A stretch of DNA of 8,362 bases from Anthropogastromicrobium chipingensis_A. Lineage in GTDB: Bacteria; Bacillota; Clostridia; Lachnospirales; Lachnospiraceae. Shown here one piece after another: positions 1 to 7,430 of the stretch. Within the stretch, counting starts at the first letter, position 1. Each line of letters starts with the position of its first letter. The translations under genes and the position numbers were made by a program. The notes under the pieces were generated by a model. That model did no database searches, was not told where the DNA came from, and saw only the letters and a list, made by a program, of their open reading frames with translations. The stretch is from the NCBI GenBank assembly GCA_963605535.1, contig CAVCXB010000137.1, positions 1 to 8,362 of the forward strand. Reading direction: 5' to 3'.

Positions 1-1448
1 TTGATACCGGACTGACACCAGAGTGCGAGCGTATTTATACAACAAATCAGCTGCTCGAGGCAATGCAGCTGGATGACTATGAGGAGCCACAGGAGCCGGT
101 AAAGGCACCATTAGAGGATATCCTTAATGTGCTGCTTGCAGATGCATGTGGCCGTGGTCTGACACAGGACAGTGTCGTATACCGTGACCTCTTCGACACA
201 AAGCTGATGAATGCACTGATGCCGAGACCGTCACAGGTAAGAGAGCAGTTTTGGAAAAAGTATGAGGAGAGCCCAGAAAAGGCCACCGAGTATTTCTACA
301 AGCTGAGTCAGGATTCCAACTATATCCGCCGTTATCGTGTTTGCAAGGATGTAAAGTGGGTAACTTCCACCGAGTATGGCGATCTGGATATCACGATCAA
401 CCTGTCTAAGCCAGAGAAGGATCCAAAGGCTATCGCAGCAGCCCGCACGCAGAAGCAGAGTGGTTATCCAAAGTGTCTGCTTTGTATCCAGAATGAGGGC
501 TATGCAGGACGTGTCAATCATCCGGCAAGACAGAATCACAGAATCATTCCGATCACAATTAATCAGTCTGAATGGGGCTTCCAGTATTCTCCGTATGTGT
601 ACTACAACGAGCATTGCATCGTATTCTGCGGACAGCACTCCCCGATGAAGATCGAGCGAAATACCTTTGTGAAGCTGTTTGATTTTGTCAGTCAATTCCC
701 ACATTATTTCCTTGGTTCCAATGCAGACCTTCCGATTGTAGGTGGCTCCATTCTGACACACGATCATTTCCAGGGCGGACATTATGAGTTTGCCATGGCA
801 AAGGCACCGATCGAGACACCAGTAACTATCCCAGGCTACGAGGACGTGGAGGCCGGCATTGTAAAGTGGCCGATGTCTGTTATCCGTATCCGTCATACCA
901 ACAAGGAGCGCCTGATTGATCTGGCGGATCAAATCTTAAAGGCATGGAGAGGCTACACCGATGAGGAAAGCTTTATCTTTGCAGAGACTGATGGGGAACC
1001 ACACAACACCATCACTCCGATTGCCAGAAAGAAGAATGGCTGCTTTGAACTGGATCTGGTGCTTCGAAACAACATCACCACACCAGAGCATCCACTTGGC
1101 GTTTATCATCCGCATGAGAAGCTGCATCACATCAAGAGAGAAAACATCGGTCTGATCGAGGTTATGGGTCTTGCCGTACTGCCGTCCCGCTTAAAGGGTG
1201 AGCTGGCAGCATTAAGAGAAGCCATTCTTGATGGCAAGGATCTTCGTGCAGACGAGGTTCTTGCAAAGCATGCCGATTGGGCAGAGGAATTTTTAGCTTC
1301 CTATCCAAAGGTGGATGAGTCCAACATCGACACCATCCTTCAGAACGAGGTTGGAAAGGTATTTGCTCAGGTTCTTGAGGATGCAGGCGTTTATAAGCGC
1401 ACCGAGAGCGGAAAAGAAGGTTTCCTTCGTTTTATTAATACTTTATAA
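1..1448 (+). CDS. galT: UDP-glucose--hexose-1-phosphate uridylyltransferase, Gram-positive type (5' partial)
   Basis: Cytosolic Leloir-pathway enzyme that exchanges galactose-1-phosphate with UDP-glucose to give UDP-galactose and glucose-1-phosphate. The reading frame is open from base 3, and the 20 codons before the first ATG (63) read as GalT sequence (ERIYTTNQLLEAM resembles the family N-terminus), so ATG 63 is internal and the true start lies left of the window. The visible part is 481 residues; family members are about 490-515, so only a short N-terminal piece is missing. Counting from base 3, a Cys-x-x-Cys pair (KCLLC) lies at about 158-161, followed by NEGYAGRVNHPARQNHR, and the His-x-His-x-Gln catalytic motif (HDHFQ) at 253-257, where the second His is expected to carry the uridylyl group. 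It is the HDHFQGG version typical of the Gram-positive family rather than the HPH version of E. coli GalT. No clear terminator follows, so read-through into the next gene is possible. Confidence 0.95.
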   Translation, partial: DTGLTPECERIYTTNQLLEAMQLDDYEEPQEPVKAPLEDILNVLLADACGRGLTQDSVVYRDLFDTKLMNALMPRPSQVREQFWKKYEESPEKATEYFYKLSQDSNYIRRYRVCKDVKWVTSTEYGDLDITINLSKPEKDPKAIAAARTQKQSGYPKCLLCIQNEGYAGRVNHPARQNHRIIPITINQSEWGFQYSPYVYYNEHCIVFCGQHSPMKIERNTFVKLFDFVSQFPHYFLGSNADLPIVGGSILTHDHFQGGHYEFAMAKAPIETPVTIPGYEDVEAGIVKWPMSVIRIRHTNKERLIDLADQILKAWRGYTDEESFIFAETDGEPHNTITPIARKKNGCFELDLVLRNNITTPEHPLGVYHPHEKLHHIKRENIGLIEVMGLAVLPSRLKGELAALREAILDGKDLRADEVLAKHADWAEEFLASYPKVDESNIDTILQNEVGKVFAQVLEDAGVYKRTESGKEGFLRFINTL

Positions 1449-1465
1449 ATCTTATGAATATAGGG

Positions 1466-1494
1466 TTGAAATCAGTGGAATAAAGGGATAAAAT
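1466..1494 (+). promoter_or_regulatory. Sigma-A promoter for the TPR lipoprotein gene
   Basis: TTGAAA (1466-1471), a 17-base spacer and TAAAAT (1489-1494) give a strong match to the primary sigma consensus. The expected transcript start is near 1501, about 50 nt before the ATG at 1551. It begins 18 bases after the galT stop, so the downstream pair can be expressed independently of galT. Confidence 0.7.
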
Positions 1495-1550
1495 AGGTAA
1501 CGGAAAAAAATTACCATGAAACTACTATGAAACTGAAAGAATTATAATTT

Positions 1551-2702
1551 ATGCGAAAAAAACATATAGCATTTGCGGGGGCATTGACACTGATGGCGTT
1601 TGCTGTCAGCGCCTGTGCCCCCGCAGGTTCAAAAAGCAATCAAAAAGGACTGGAGGCGTACCAGGACGGCGATTACCAGAATGCGGTGTACCTGTTTAAA
1701 CAGGCGATCACGCAGGAGCCATCCGAGGATGCCTACTACTGTAACTTAGGGCAGGCTTACTGTGCTCAGGGTTACTACGAGGAAGCGATTGAGAGCTTCA
1801 CTCAGGCCGCACAGCTTGGCAGCAGCCTCTTTTACAGCTACAGAGGAATGGGACTTGCCTACAGCGGACTGGAAGAATATGACAAAGCAATAGAGAGCTT
1901 TAATCAGGCGATAGAAGCTGTCGGTTCACTCGACAGTTCCTGTCGCCTTGATGTGGTTGGATATCGCGCAGAGGCAAAGACCGCAATTGGGGATTACACA
2001 GGCGCACTCGAGGATTACAATCAGTTAATTGAGGCAAACTATCGTTTGCGCGATATTTATCAGCTGACAGGAGACGTGTATCTATTGATGGATGATGTGG
2101 ATCAGGCTCTTCACTGTTATCAGGAGTGCTTGAATATTGACAACCGCAATTATGAAGGCTATCTGACAATGGCAGAGGCATTAAAGAAGGCGGAAGCGGA
2201 TGAGGCGCGTCAAGTTGTCTTAAATGCAGCGCTCGAGGTCATTCCCTATGAGGCAGAGGATTGGTGCTATCGGGGACGGGTGTATTTGGAACTTGACCAG
2301 ATCGATGAGGCATTTTCAGCATTTGAGGAGTCTTACAATAAGGGATACTCGCAGGCAGGCTATTATCTTGGCTATTGTTATGAGCTGCAGGGCAATAGCG
2401 ATGAGGCCATTCATCTGTATCAGGAGCAGCTAAGGCATGATCCCAATGATGCAGGGCTTTATAATCAGCTGGCCTCCTGTATGGTGCGCCAGGGCGAGTA
2501 TCAGGATGCGCTGATCATGATTGAAAAGGGAATGCAGCTGGCAAATGAGAGTTTGATGGCAGACTTTTTATGGAATGAGAGCATCTGTTATGAAAAAATG
2601 GGGGATTACGATACTGCGATTGAGAAGCTGATGAGCTATCTGGAGCAGTATCCGGCGGACAAGAATGCCCAGAAGGAATTGGCATTTTTGTATTCAAGGT
2701 AA
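1551..2702 (+). CDS. TPR-repeat lipoprotein
   Basis: A 383-residue predicted lipoprotein of unknown specific function. The N-terminus is a lipoprotein signal peptide: basic MRKK, a hydrophobic stretch (residues 6-18) and the lipobox V-S-A-C with the lipidated Cys at 22, so the mature protein should be anchored on the outer face of the membrane. From about residue 31 to the end it consists of roughly ten tandem tetratricopeptide units of about 34 residues, with the usual G-x-Y-x-x-A-I pattern repeating (for example GDYQNAVYLF, GYYEEAIESF, EEYDKAIESF, GDYDTAIEKL). TPR arrays are protein-binding scaffolds; no catalytic domain is visible. The ribosome site is weak (GAAAGA, 1535-1540). The lipid kinase gene follows after 81 bases without a visible terminator, which suggests one transcript. 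The partner is unknown; an envelope-assembly scaffold is a guess. Confidence 0.88.
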   Translation: MRKKHIAFAGALTLMAFAVSACAPAGSKSNQKGLEAYQDGDYQNAVYLFKQAITQEPSEDAYYCNLGQAYCAQGYYEEAIESFTQAAQLGSSLFYSYRGMGLAYSGLEEYDKAIESFNQAIEAVGSLDSSCRLDVVGYRAEAKTAIGDYTGALEDYNQLIEANYRLRDIYQLTGDVYLLMDDVDQALHCYQECLNIDNRNYEGYLTMAEALKKAEADEARQVVLNAALEVIPYEAEDWCYRGRVYLELDQIDEAFSAFEESYNKGYSQAGYYLGYCYELQGNSDEAIHLYQEQLRHDPNDAGLYNQLASCMVRQGEYQDALIMIEKGMQLANESLMADFLWNESICYEKMGDYDTAIEKLMSYLEQYPADKNAQKELAFLYSR

Positions 2703-2783
2703 AACAAAAACGGCAGCTAGTGAAACGACAGCAAAGATAGCAATAGGACAGCAAAACGACAGAAAGAAAGGTATGGTTCATAT

Positions 2784-3719
2784 ATGAAGCGATTATTATT
2801 CATTTATAATTTACATTCGGGAAAGGGACTGATCCGAAATCATCTGGCAGATATCATTGATACCTTCAACAAAGCTGGATACGAGACCGTCGTATATTCC
2901 ACACAGGAGCGCGCCGATGCCACGAGACTGGCAAAAGAACTGGGTGCTGCATATGATCTGGTTGTCTGCAGCGGTGGTGACGGAACCCTCAGTGAGGTGC
3001 TGGACGGCGTGATGACAATTGACGAGAAGAGACGACCAAAGCTGGGATACATTCCGGCCGGTTCCACGAACGACTATGCGTACAGCCTTGGCCTTCCATC
3101 TCAGATGAAGCGCTGCGCAAACGTCATTGCAGAAGAACATTTCAGAGCGGTAGATGTCGGTAACTTTCAGGAAAACAGTTACTTTGTTTATGTTGCGGCG
3201 TTCGGTGCCTTTACCGAGGTTTCATGGAATACACCGCAGAAAACCAAAAATGCGCTTGGTCACAACGCTTATATATTAGAAGGAATTCGTCAGGTTGGAA
3301 ATTTAAAGTCTTATCATGTGCGTTTTTCCTTCGGGGATGAGGAGATTGCAGGCGAGTGTATTTATGCGATGGTTTACAACTCCTTCAGCGTTGGTGGTAT
3401 GAGGAATTTAAGCGGAAAAAATGTCGAGCTCGACGATGGCAAGTTGAATCTGATGATCGTCTATACGCCAGACAATCCGGTCGATTTTTCTGTCATGTTG
3501 GCTGATCTGGTGACAAAGAATCCAAATTCAAAATTCATCGCAAACTACGAGATTTCCGATCTGACCGTAGAGAGTGACAGCGAAATTGACTGGGTACTTG
3601 ATGGTGAGTACGGTGGCAGCCACAAGAGTGTGCATATTCAGGCAATGCCGCAGGCTATGACAATTGCAGTTCCGGAGGATACGATTCCGCAGAAGGAAAC
3701 GCATGAGGAAGGAAAGTAA
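2784..3719 (+). CDS. Diacylglycerol kinase / YegS-DagK-BmrU family lipid kinase
   Basis: A 311-residue protein expected to phosphorylate a lipid such as diacylglycerol, acting in the cytosol at the inner membrane face. In Gram-positive bacteria the family member DgkB recycles diacylglycerol released during lipoteichoic acid synthesis. Visible motifs: N-terminal NLHSGKG (residues 9-15, the N-x-x-SGK element), the nucleotide-binding GGDGTLSEV (64-72), PAGSTNDYA (91-99, the G-[ST]-x-ND element), AFGAFTEVSWNTPQ (139-152), LDDGKL (216-221) and VLDGE near the C-terminus (271-275), where family structures place an essential Glu. Full length and intact. An AAAGG ribosome site (2767-2771) sits 12 bases before the ATG, slightly far. 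Family members differ in lipid substrate, so the exact substrate, and hence a dgkB or bmrU name, cannot be fixed here. It probably shares the promoter at 1466 with the TPR lipoprotein. Confidence 0.9.
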   Translation: MKRLLFIYNLHSGKGLIRNHLADIIDTFNKAGYETVVYSTQERADATRLAKELGAAYDLVVCSGGDGTLSEVLDGVMTIDEKRRPKLGYIPAGSTNDYAYSLGLPSQMKRCANVIAEEHFRAVDVGNFQENSYFVYVAAFGAFTEVSWNTPQKTKNALGHNAYILEGIRQVGNLKSYHVRFSFGDEEIAGECIYAMVYNSFSVGGMRNLSGKNVELDDGKLNLMIVYTPDNPVDFSVMLADLVTKNPNSKFIANYEISDLTVESDSEIDWVLDGEYGGSHKSVHIQAMPQAMTIAVPEDTIPQKETHEEGK

Positions 3720-3816
3720 CAAATCTTCATGCAAGTATGAGATTTATCCAGATCGAACAGGTTGTGTGAACTGGAATAAAAATTGTAAAAAAACTTAGAA
3801 ATTTTTGAAAAAACTC

Positions 3817-3845
3817 TTTACAAATCGTGAGACTTTCTGTATAAT
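3817..3845 (+). promoter_or_regulatory. Near-consensus sigma-A promoter for rpoD
   Basis: TTTACA (3817-3822), 17 bases, then a perfect TATAAT (3840-3845). The predicted transcript start is near 3852, which gives rpoD a leader of about 127 nt. The A/T-rich stretch at 3776-3816 may act as an UP element. Since the encoded protein is the primary sigma factor, this promoter should be read by RpoD itself. Confidence 0.85.
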
Positions 3846-3978
3846 ATAAAGTTGCTAAGGTATTGCGCGAGTGGCTGTTTGACGCTTCAACAGGAAGCCA
3901 ATGGCGTGAATAAAAGGAAGGCGTACCTGGGCATACATAGAAACAGTGTGAGAGTTGTTTAAAGAAAGGACAATGCAC

Positions 3979-5088
3979 ATGGAAAAAGAAGTATTAAAGG
4001 AACGTTTGACGAAGTTAGTTGAGATTGGCCTTAGCAAGAATAAGACGCTTGATTTCAATGATGTAAATGATTTTTTTGCCGGTGAGACTTTGACGCCAGA
4101 AGAACTGGAATTTGTATACACATATTTGGAGCGTAAGAAGATTGATGTTCTTCGTGCTGCAACAGATGATTTGGCCGCAGATGATTTCGATAAGGACATT
4201 GATTTTTCAGACGATGAGGAAGAGGTTGACCTTGACTCCATCGATCTGCTTGAGGGTGTAGGCACAGAGGACCCGGTTCGTATGTATTTAAAGGAGATCG
4301 GTACTGTACCGCTTCTGACAGCAGATGAAGAGATGGAGTTAGCAAAGAGAAAGGCGCAGGGCGATGAGTCTGCAAAAGAGCGTCTGATCGAGGCTAACCT
4401 TCGTCTGGTAGTCAGCATTGCAAAGCGTTATACCGGACGTGGCATGAGTTTCCTCGATCTGGTTCAGGAGGGAAATCTTGGACTGATCAAGGGTGTCGAG
4501 AAGTTTGATTACACCAAGGGTTATAAGCTTAGTACCTATGCAACCTGGTGGATTCGCCAGTCTGTCACCAGAGCACTGGCTGATCAGGCAAGAACCATCC
4601 GTGTGCCAGTTCACATGGTTGAGACGATCAACAAGATGTCCAAGATGCAGCGTAAGCTGACACTGGAGTTAGGCTATGAGCCGAGTGTTGCTGAGTTAGC
4701 AAAAGCGCTTGATATGTCTGAGGACAAGGTTATGGAGATCATGCAGATCGCAAGAGAGCCAGCTTCCCTTGAGACCCCAATCGGTGAAGAGGACGATTCC
4801 AACTTAGGCGATTTCGTTGCCGATGTCAACACCGTTACACCAGAGGGAAATGTAGAGTCCGTTATGCTGCGTGACCACATTGATGCCTTGCTTGGTGATC
4901 TGAAGGAGAGAGAGCGTCAGGTAATCGAGCTTCGTTTTGGTTTAAGAGACGGTCATCCGAGAACACTTGAGGAAGTTGGCAAGGAGTTCAACGTTACAAG
5001 GGAGCGTATCCGTCAGATCGAGGCGAAGGCACTCAGAAAGCTTCGGAATCCGGTTAGAAGCAAGAGAATCCGCGATTTCCTTGCATAA
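3979..5088 (+). CDS. rpoD: RNA polymerase primary sigma factor (sigma-A / sigma-70)
   Basis: The vegetative sigma factor that directs RNA polymerase to housekeeping promoters. The preferred start is ATG 3979, because the ribosome site AGAAAGGA (3963-3970) is 8 bases before it; it would be only 2 bases before ATG 3973, and the upstream TTG 3955 lies ahead of it. This gives 369 residues, matching the roughly 371 of B. subtilis SigA. Order of parts: region 1.1 (1-60), an acidic linker (about 63-90, DDEEEVDLDSID), region 1.2 (97-130, DPVRMYLKEIG), region 2 with NLRLVVSIAKRY (140-151), DLVQEGNLGLIKGVEKFDY (160-178) and KLSTYATWWIRQ (183-194) for core binding and -10 recognition and melting, region 3 (210-290), and region 4 with a helix-turn-helix for -35 binding (TLEEVGKEFNVTRERIRQIE, 329-348). 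All key parts are intact. It is monocistronic here; the primase gene dnaG, its usual upstream neighbour in Firmicutes, is absent. Confidence 0.98.
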   Translation: MEKEVLKERLTKLVEIGLSKNKTLDFNDVNDFFAGETLTPEELEFVYTYLERKKIDVLRAATDDLAADDFDKDIDFSDDEEEVDLDSIDLLEGVGTEDPVRMYLKEIGTVPLLTADEEMELAKRKAQGDESAKERLIEANLRLVVSIAKRYTGRGMSFLDLVQEGNLGLIKGVEKFDYTKGYKLSTYATWWIRQSVTRALADQARTIRVPVHMVETINKMSKMQRKLTLELGYEPSVAELAKALDMSEDKVMEIMQIAREPASLETPIGEEDDSNLGDFVADVNTVTPEGNVESVMLRDHIDALLGDLKERERQVIELRFGLRDGHPRTLEEVGKEFNVTRERIRQIEAKALRKLRNPVRSKRIRDFLA

Positions 5089-5114
5089 GTTTTCATTCAA
5101 ATTTGTTAAATGTT

Positions 5115-5149
5115 AAAAAAGGAGACAGCCTTGCGGTTGCCTCCTTTTT
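5115..5149. terminator. Bidirectional intrinsic terminator between rpoD and htpG
   Basis: A hairpin whose arms, 5115-5130 and 5135-5149, flank a TTGC loop; the G/C-rich part is GGAGACAGCC against GGTTGCCTCC with one mismatch and one wobble pair. An A run on the left and a T run on the right give a U tract in both directions. It begins 26 bases after the rpoD stop and ends 22 bases from the htpG stop, so it can end both convergent transcripts. Confidence 0.88.
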
Positions 5150-5171
5150 CCATTATGTGTATTTTATAAAT

Positions 5172-7163
5172 TTATTTTGCAATCTCCATCATGATCTCAT
5201 TGGAACGAGTGATGAACTTGGACATACGATCTGGTGACAGTGTGCCATGTGCCAGAGCGGCCAGATCATACAGCTGCTCACAATACTTATTAACGGATTC
5301 ATCCTCAGTATGAGCTAAAACATACTGTACTAACGGATGGGTCAGGTTCAGGACAAGTGTTTCATCCGAAGTACCCAGATCCGTGCCAGACATACCGTAC
5401 ATCTTCATCATTTCCTGCATTCTTCTTCCTTCCTCAGAAAGCGTCATGACAGAAGCGATCGAAGCATCCTTCAGCTTTTCAGCCTTAACAGTCAGCTTAT
5501 CGTTGTTTAATACCTTGTGGAAGAGAGTGGTCAGAGACTCGCTGTCCTTCTTTAAGGTTTCTTTCTCATCCTCAGAGGTTTCCTCCTTGAAGGAATCGTT
5601 CAGATCGGAGTCGATACGGATAAAGCGTACACCCTGATTCTTCTGCTCAAGTCTTGTGATGAACGGAGAGTCAATGTTGTGCTTTAAGATAACCGCATTG
5701 ATGCCTTCCTTCTTGAACATCTCAATGTACTGGCTCTGCTCCTTCTCATCGGTTACATAGAAGACCTGATTCTTATGCTTCTCTTCATTCTCCTTTAAAA
5801 TATCCGGAAGCGTTAAGTACTTGTCATTCAGATCCTTGAAGATGATGTAATCGTTCATCTTATCAGCGAACTTCTCATCCTTTAATACACCAAACTTGAT
5901 GAATGGATTGATATCATCCCAGAACTTCTCGTAATCTTCACGCTTTGTCTTGCACATACCGGTCAGACGGTCAGCAACCTTCTTTGTGATGTAATCGGAG
6001 ATCTTCTTAACAAAACCATCGTTCTGCAGTGCGGAACGGGAAACGTTCAGCGGCAGATCTGGGCAGTCAATAACACCCTTTAACAGCATTAAGAATTCCG
6101 GAATTACTTCCTTAATATTATCGGCAACGAATACCTGATTGTTGTACAGCTTAATGGTACCCTCGATGGAATCATACTCGGTGTTGATCTTCGGGAAGTA
6201 CAAAATACCCTTTAAGTTGAACGGATAATCCATGTTCAGATGAATCCAGAACAGCGGCTCCTTGTAGTCATTGAATACCTTGTGATAGAAGCTCTTATAC
6301 TCCTCATCGGTACACTCATTTGGATGCTTTGTCCACAGTGGCGTGGTTTCATTGATCGGCTTTGGTGTCTCTGGAGCCTTTTCTTCTTCTGCTTCGGTCT
6401 CGGTTTCAGCAGACTCAGCGGCGGCAGCTTCGCCATCAGCAGCCTTCTTTGCAGCTTCCTCAGCCTTTCTCTTTTCTTCCTCTTCCTTTGCCTTCTTTTC
6501 AGCTTCGTCGATTCTTGCCTGCTCCTCAGCAGTCTTGATCGCCTCAAAGTAGATCGGGATTGGCATGAAAGAGCAATACTTGTCCAGAATTTCCTTTGCG
6601 CGGTACTCATTGCAGAACTCGTAGCTGTCTTCATTTAAGTACAGGGTAATGGTAGTACCGATCTCAGTCTTGTCGCTGTCAGTCATCTCAAAGGAAGTAC
6701 CTTCATCAGACTCCCAGTGAACAGCCTTTGCACCTTCCTTATAAGAAAGGGAATCGATTGTTACACGGTCAGCAACCATAAATGCGGAGTAGAAGCCCAG
6801 ACCAAAGTGACCGATAATCTGGTCATCATTTGTCTTATCCTTGTATTTGTCAAGGAAATCACGTGCGCCAGAGAAAGCGATCTGGTTGATGTATTGGTCG
6901 ATCTCGTCAGCATCCATACCGATACCGTTATCAATAAAGGTGATGGTCTTTGTCTCAGCGTCTGCGATAACCTTTACGCAAAGCTCCTTGCCTTCCGGAA
7001 TGGTGTACTCACCGATCATGTCCAGCTTCTTTAATTTGGTAACTGCATCGCAGCCATTGCTGACAAGCTCACGGAAGAATATATCGTGGTCGGAATACAG
7101 CCACTTCTTAATAATAGGGAATATGTTTTCACTGTTAATTGATAAACTACCTTCTTTATTCAT
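5172..7163 (-). CDS. htpG: Molecular chaperone HtpG (bacterial Hsp90) with a long charged linker
   Basis: ATP-dependent dimeric cytosolic chaperone. The preferred start is the ATG at 7163: the ribosome site GAGGA (7176-7172) is 8 bases before it but overlaps the alternative ATG at 7172. This gives 663 residues, against about 625 in E. coli and B. subtilis. GHKL ATPase motifs in the N-domain: FRELVSNGCDA (30-40, with catalytic Glu32 and Asn36), DNGIGM (78-83) and GHFGLGFYS (118-126). Residues about 210-270 form a low-complexity Glu/Lys/Ala linker ending in PKPINETTPLW. The middle domain follows (PLWTKHPNECTDEEYKSFYH, later DLPLNVSRSALQ), then the C-terminal dimerisation region, ending MEIAK. 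There is no MEEVD tail, as expected for bacteria. The extra length is mostly the linker. The gene is monocistronic, with its own promoter (7353-7381), a long leader and a CIRCE further upstream. Confidence 0.97.
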   Translation of the reverse strand: MNKEGSLSINSENIFPIIKKWLYSDHDIFFRELVSNGCDAVTKLKKLDMIGEYTIPEGKELCVKVIADAETKTITFIDNGIGMDADEIDQYINQIAFSGARDFLDKYKDKTNDDQIIGHFGLGFYSAFMVADRVTIDSLSYKEGAKAVHWESDEGTSFEMTDSDKTEIGTTITLYLNEDSYEFCNEYRAKEILDKYCSFMPIPIYFEAIKTAEEQARIDEAEKKAKEEEEKRKAEEAAKKAADGEAAAAESAETETEAEEEKAPETPKPINETTPLWTKHPNECTDEEYKSFYHKVFNDYKEPLFWIHLNMDYPFNLKGILYFPKINTEYDSIEGTIKLYNNQVFVADNIKEVIPEFLMLLKGVIDCPDLPLNVSRSALQNDGFVKKISDYITKKVADRLTGMCKTKREDYEKFWDDINPFIKFGVLKDEKFADKMNDYIIFKDLNDKYLTLPDILKENEEKHKNQVFYVTDEKEQSQYIEMFKKEGINAVILKHNIDSPFITRLEQKNQGVRFIRIDSDLNDSFKEETSEDEKETLKKDSESLTTLFHKVLNNDKLTVKAEKLKDASIASVMTLSEEGRRMQEMMKMYGMSGTDLGTSDETLVLNLTHPLVQYVLAHTEDESVNKYCEQLYDLAALAHGTLSPDRMSKFITRSNEIMMEIAK

Positions 7164-7346
7164 AGCTAACATCCTCGTTTCTGTTTATTACTAGATTGGT
7201 AGCTCGGATTTTGGCTAGTGTTTTTTCGCATGTTTCTCACATGTTCTTTCCCATGCGTTTTCTCGTGCTTTGTGAGTTCTGCACTCTTAAACGATTACTA
7301 GCATCGCCGGTTGATTGCTAATCTGCGGCGTTACTCCTTGGCTACA
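7164..7346 (-). other. Long 5' leader of htpG
   Basis: The predicted transcript start near 7346 gives about 183 nt before the htpG ATG. The leader contains an inverted repeat CGCATG/CATGCG (7227-7232 with 7252-7257), a bulged hairpin around a G/C-rich CCGGC loop (arms TAGCA and TGCTA, about 7298-7320), and a 21-codon upstream ORF (7231-7166) that stops 2 bases before the htpG ATG. It matches no riboswitch class I recognise. The htpG ribosome site is near the 3' end of the leader. Confidence 0.45.
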
Positions 7347-7352
7347 ACCCGT

Positions 7353-7381
7353 ATTTTACAGCGGCGAAACGGATTTGTCAA
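7353..7381 (-). promoter_or_regulatory. Sigma-A promoter for htpG
   Basis: On the minus strand, a perfect TTGACA (7381-7376), 17 bases, then TAAAAT (7358-7353). This is one of the best promoter matches in the window and faces htpG. The predicted start is near 7346. No heat-shock operator overlaps it directly. Confidence 0.8.
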
Positions 7382-7390
7382 CACGAAAAG

Positions 7391-7418
7391 ATGACAATTC
7401 TGCTAAAAATGACATAAT
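7391..7418 (+). promoter_or_regulatory. Possible divergent plus-strand promoter upstream of CIRCE
   Basis: ATGACA (7391-7396), 16 bases, CATAAT (7413-7418): 10 of 12 consensus bases. The predicted start near 7425 is about 6 bases before the CIRCE, the geometry seen at known HrcA-controlled genes. It points into the antisense strand of the DUF5721-like gene and no plus-strand gene follows. The region is A/T-rich, so a chance match is possible. Confidence 0.35.
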
Positions 7419-7430
7419 TTTATAAAAATT

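Noticed and set aside
231..932. 233-codon open frame on the minus strand inside galT
   Set aside because: It lies fully antisense to a clear GalT coding frame, shows no family resemblance and has no ribosome site that I can see; a shadow of galT codon use.
1516..1534. ATGAAACT repeated twice (1516-1523, 1527-1534) with two tiny ORFs before the TPR gene
   Set aside because: The ORFs are 4 and 6 codons, without ribosome sites, in a low-complexity A-rich leader.
2727..2755. GACAGCAAA repeated twice (2727-2735, 2747-2755) before the lipid kinase gene
   Set aside because: Short repeat in a low-complexity purine-rich gap; no further support.
3955..3978. TTG 3955 or ATG 3973 as the rpoD start
   Set aside because: The ribosome site AGAAAGGA (3963-3970) is downstream of the TTG and only 2 bases from ATG 3973; ATG 3979 has correct 8-base spacing and gives the usual sigma-A length.
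3855..4418. 187-codon serine-rich open frame on the minus strand over rpoD
   Set aside because: Antisense to the conserved RpoD frame; its serine/arginine-rich low-complexity translation is typical of a shadow frame.
6240..6638. 132-codon frames on both strands over the htpG linker
   Set aside because: Produced by the repetitive purine-rich linker codons; HtpG is unbroken across this region.
7292..7302. GCTAGTAATCG on the minus strand, identical to a stretch of 16S rRNA
   Set aside because: Only about 11 bases match and the flanks do not; chance similarity.
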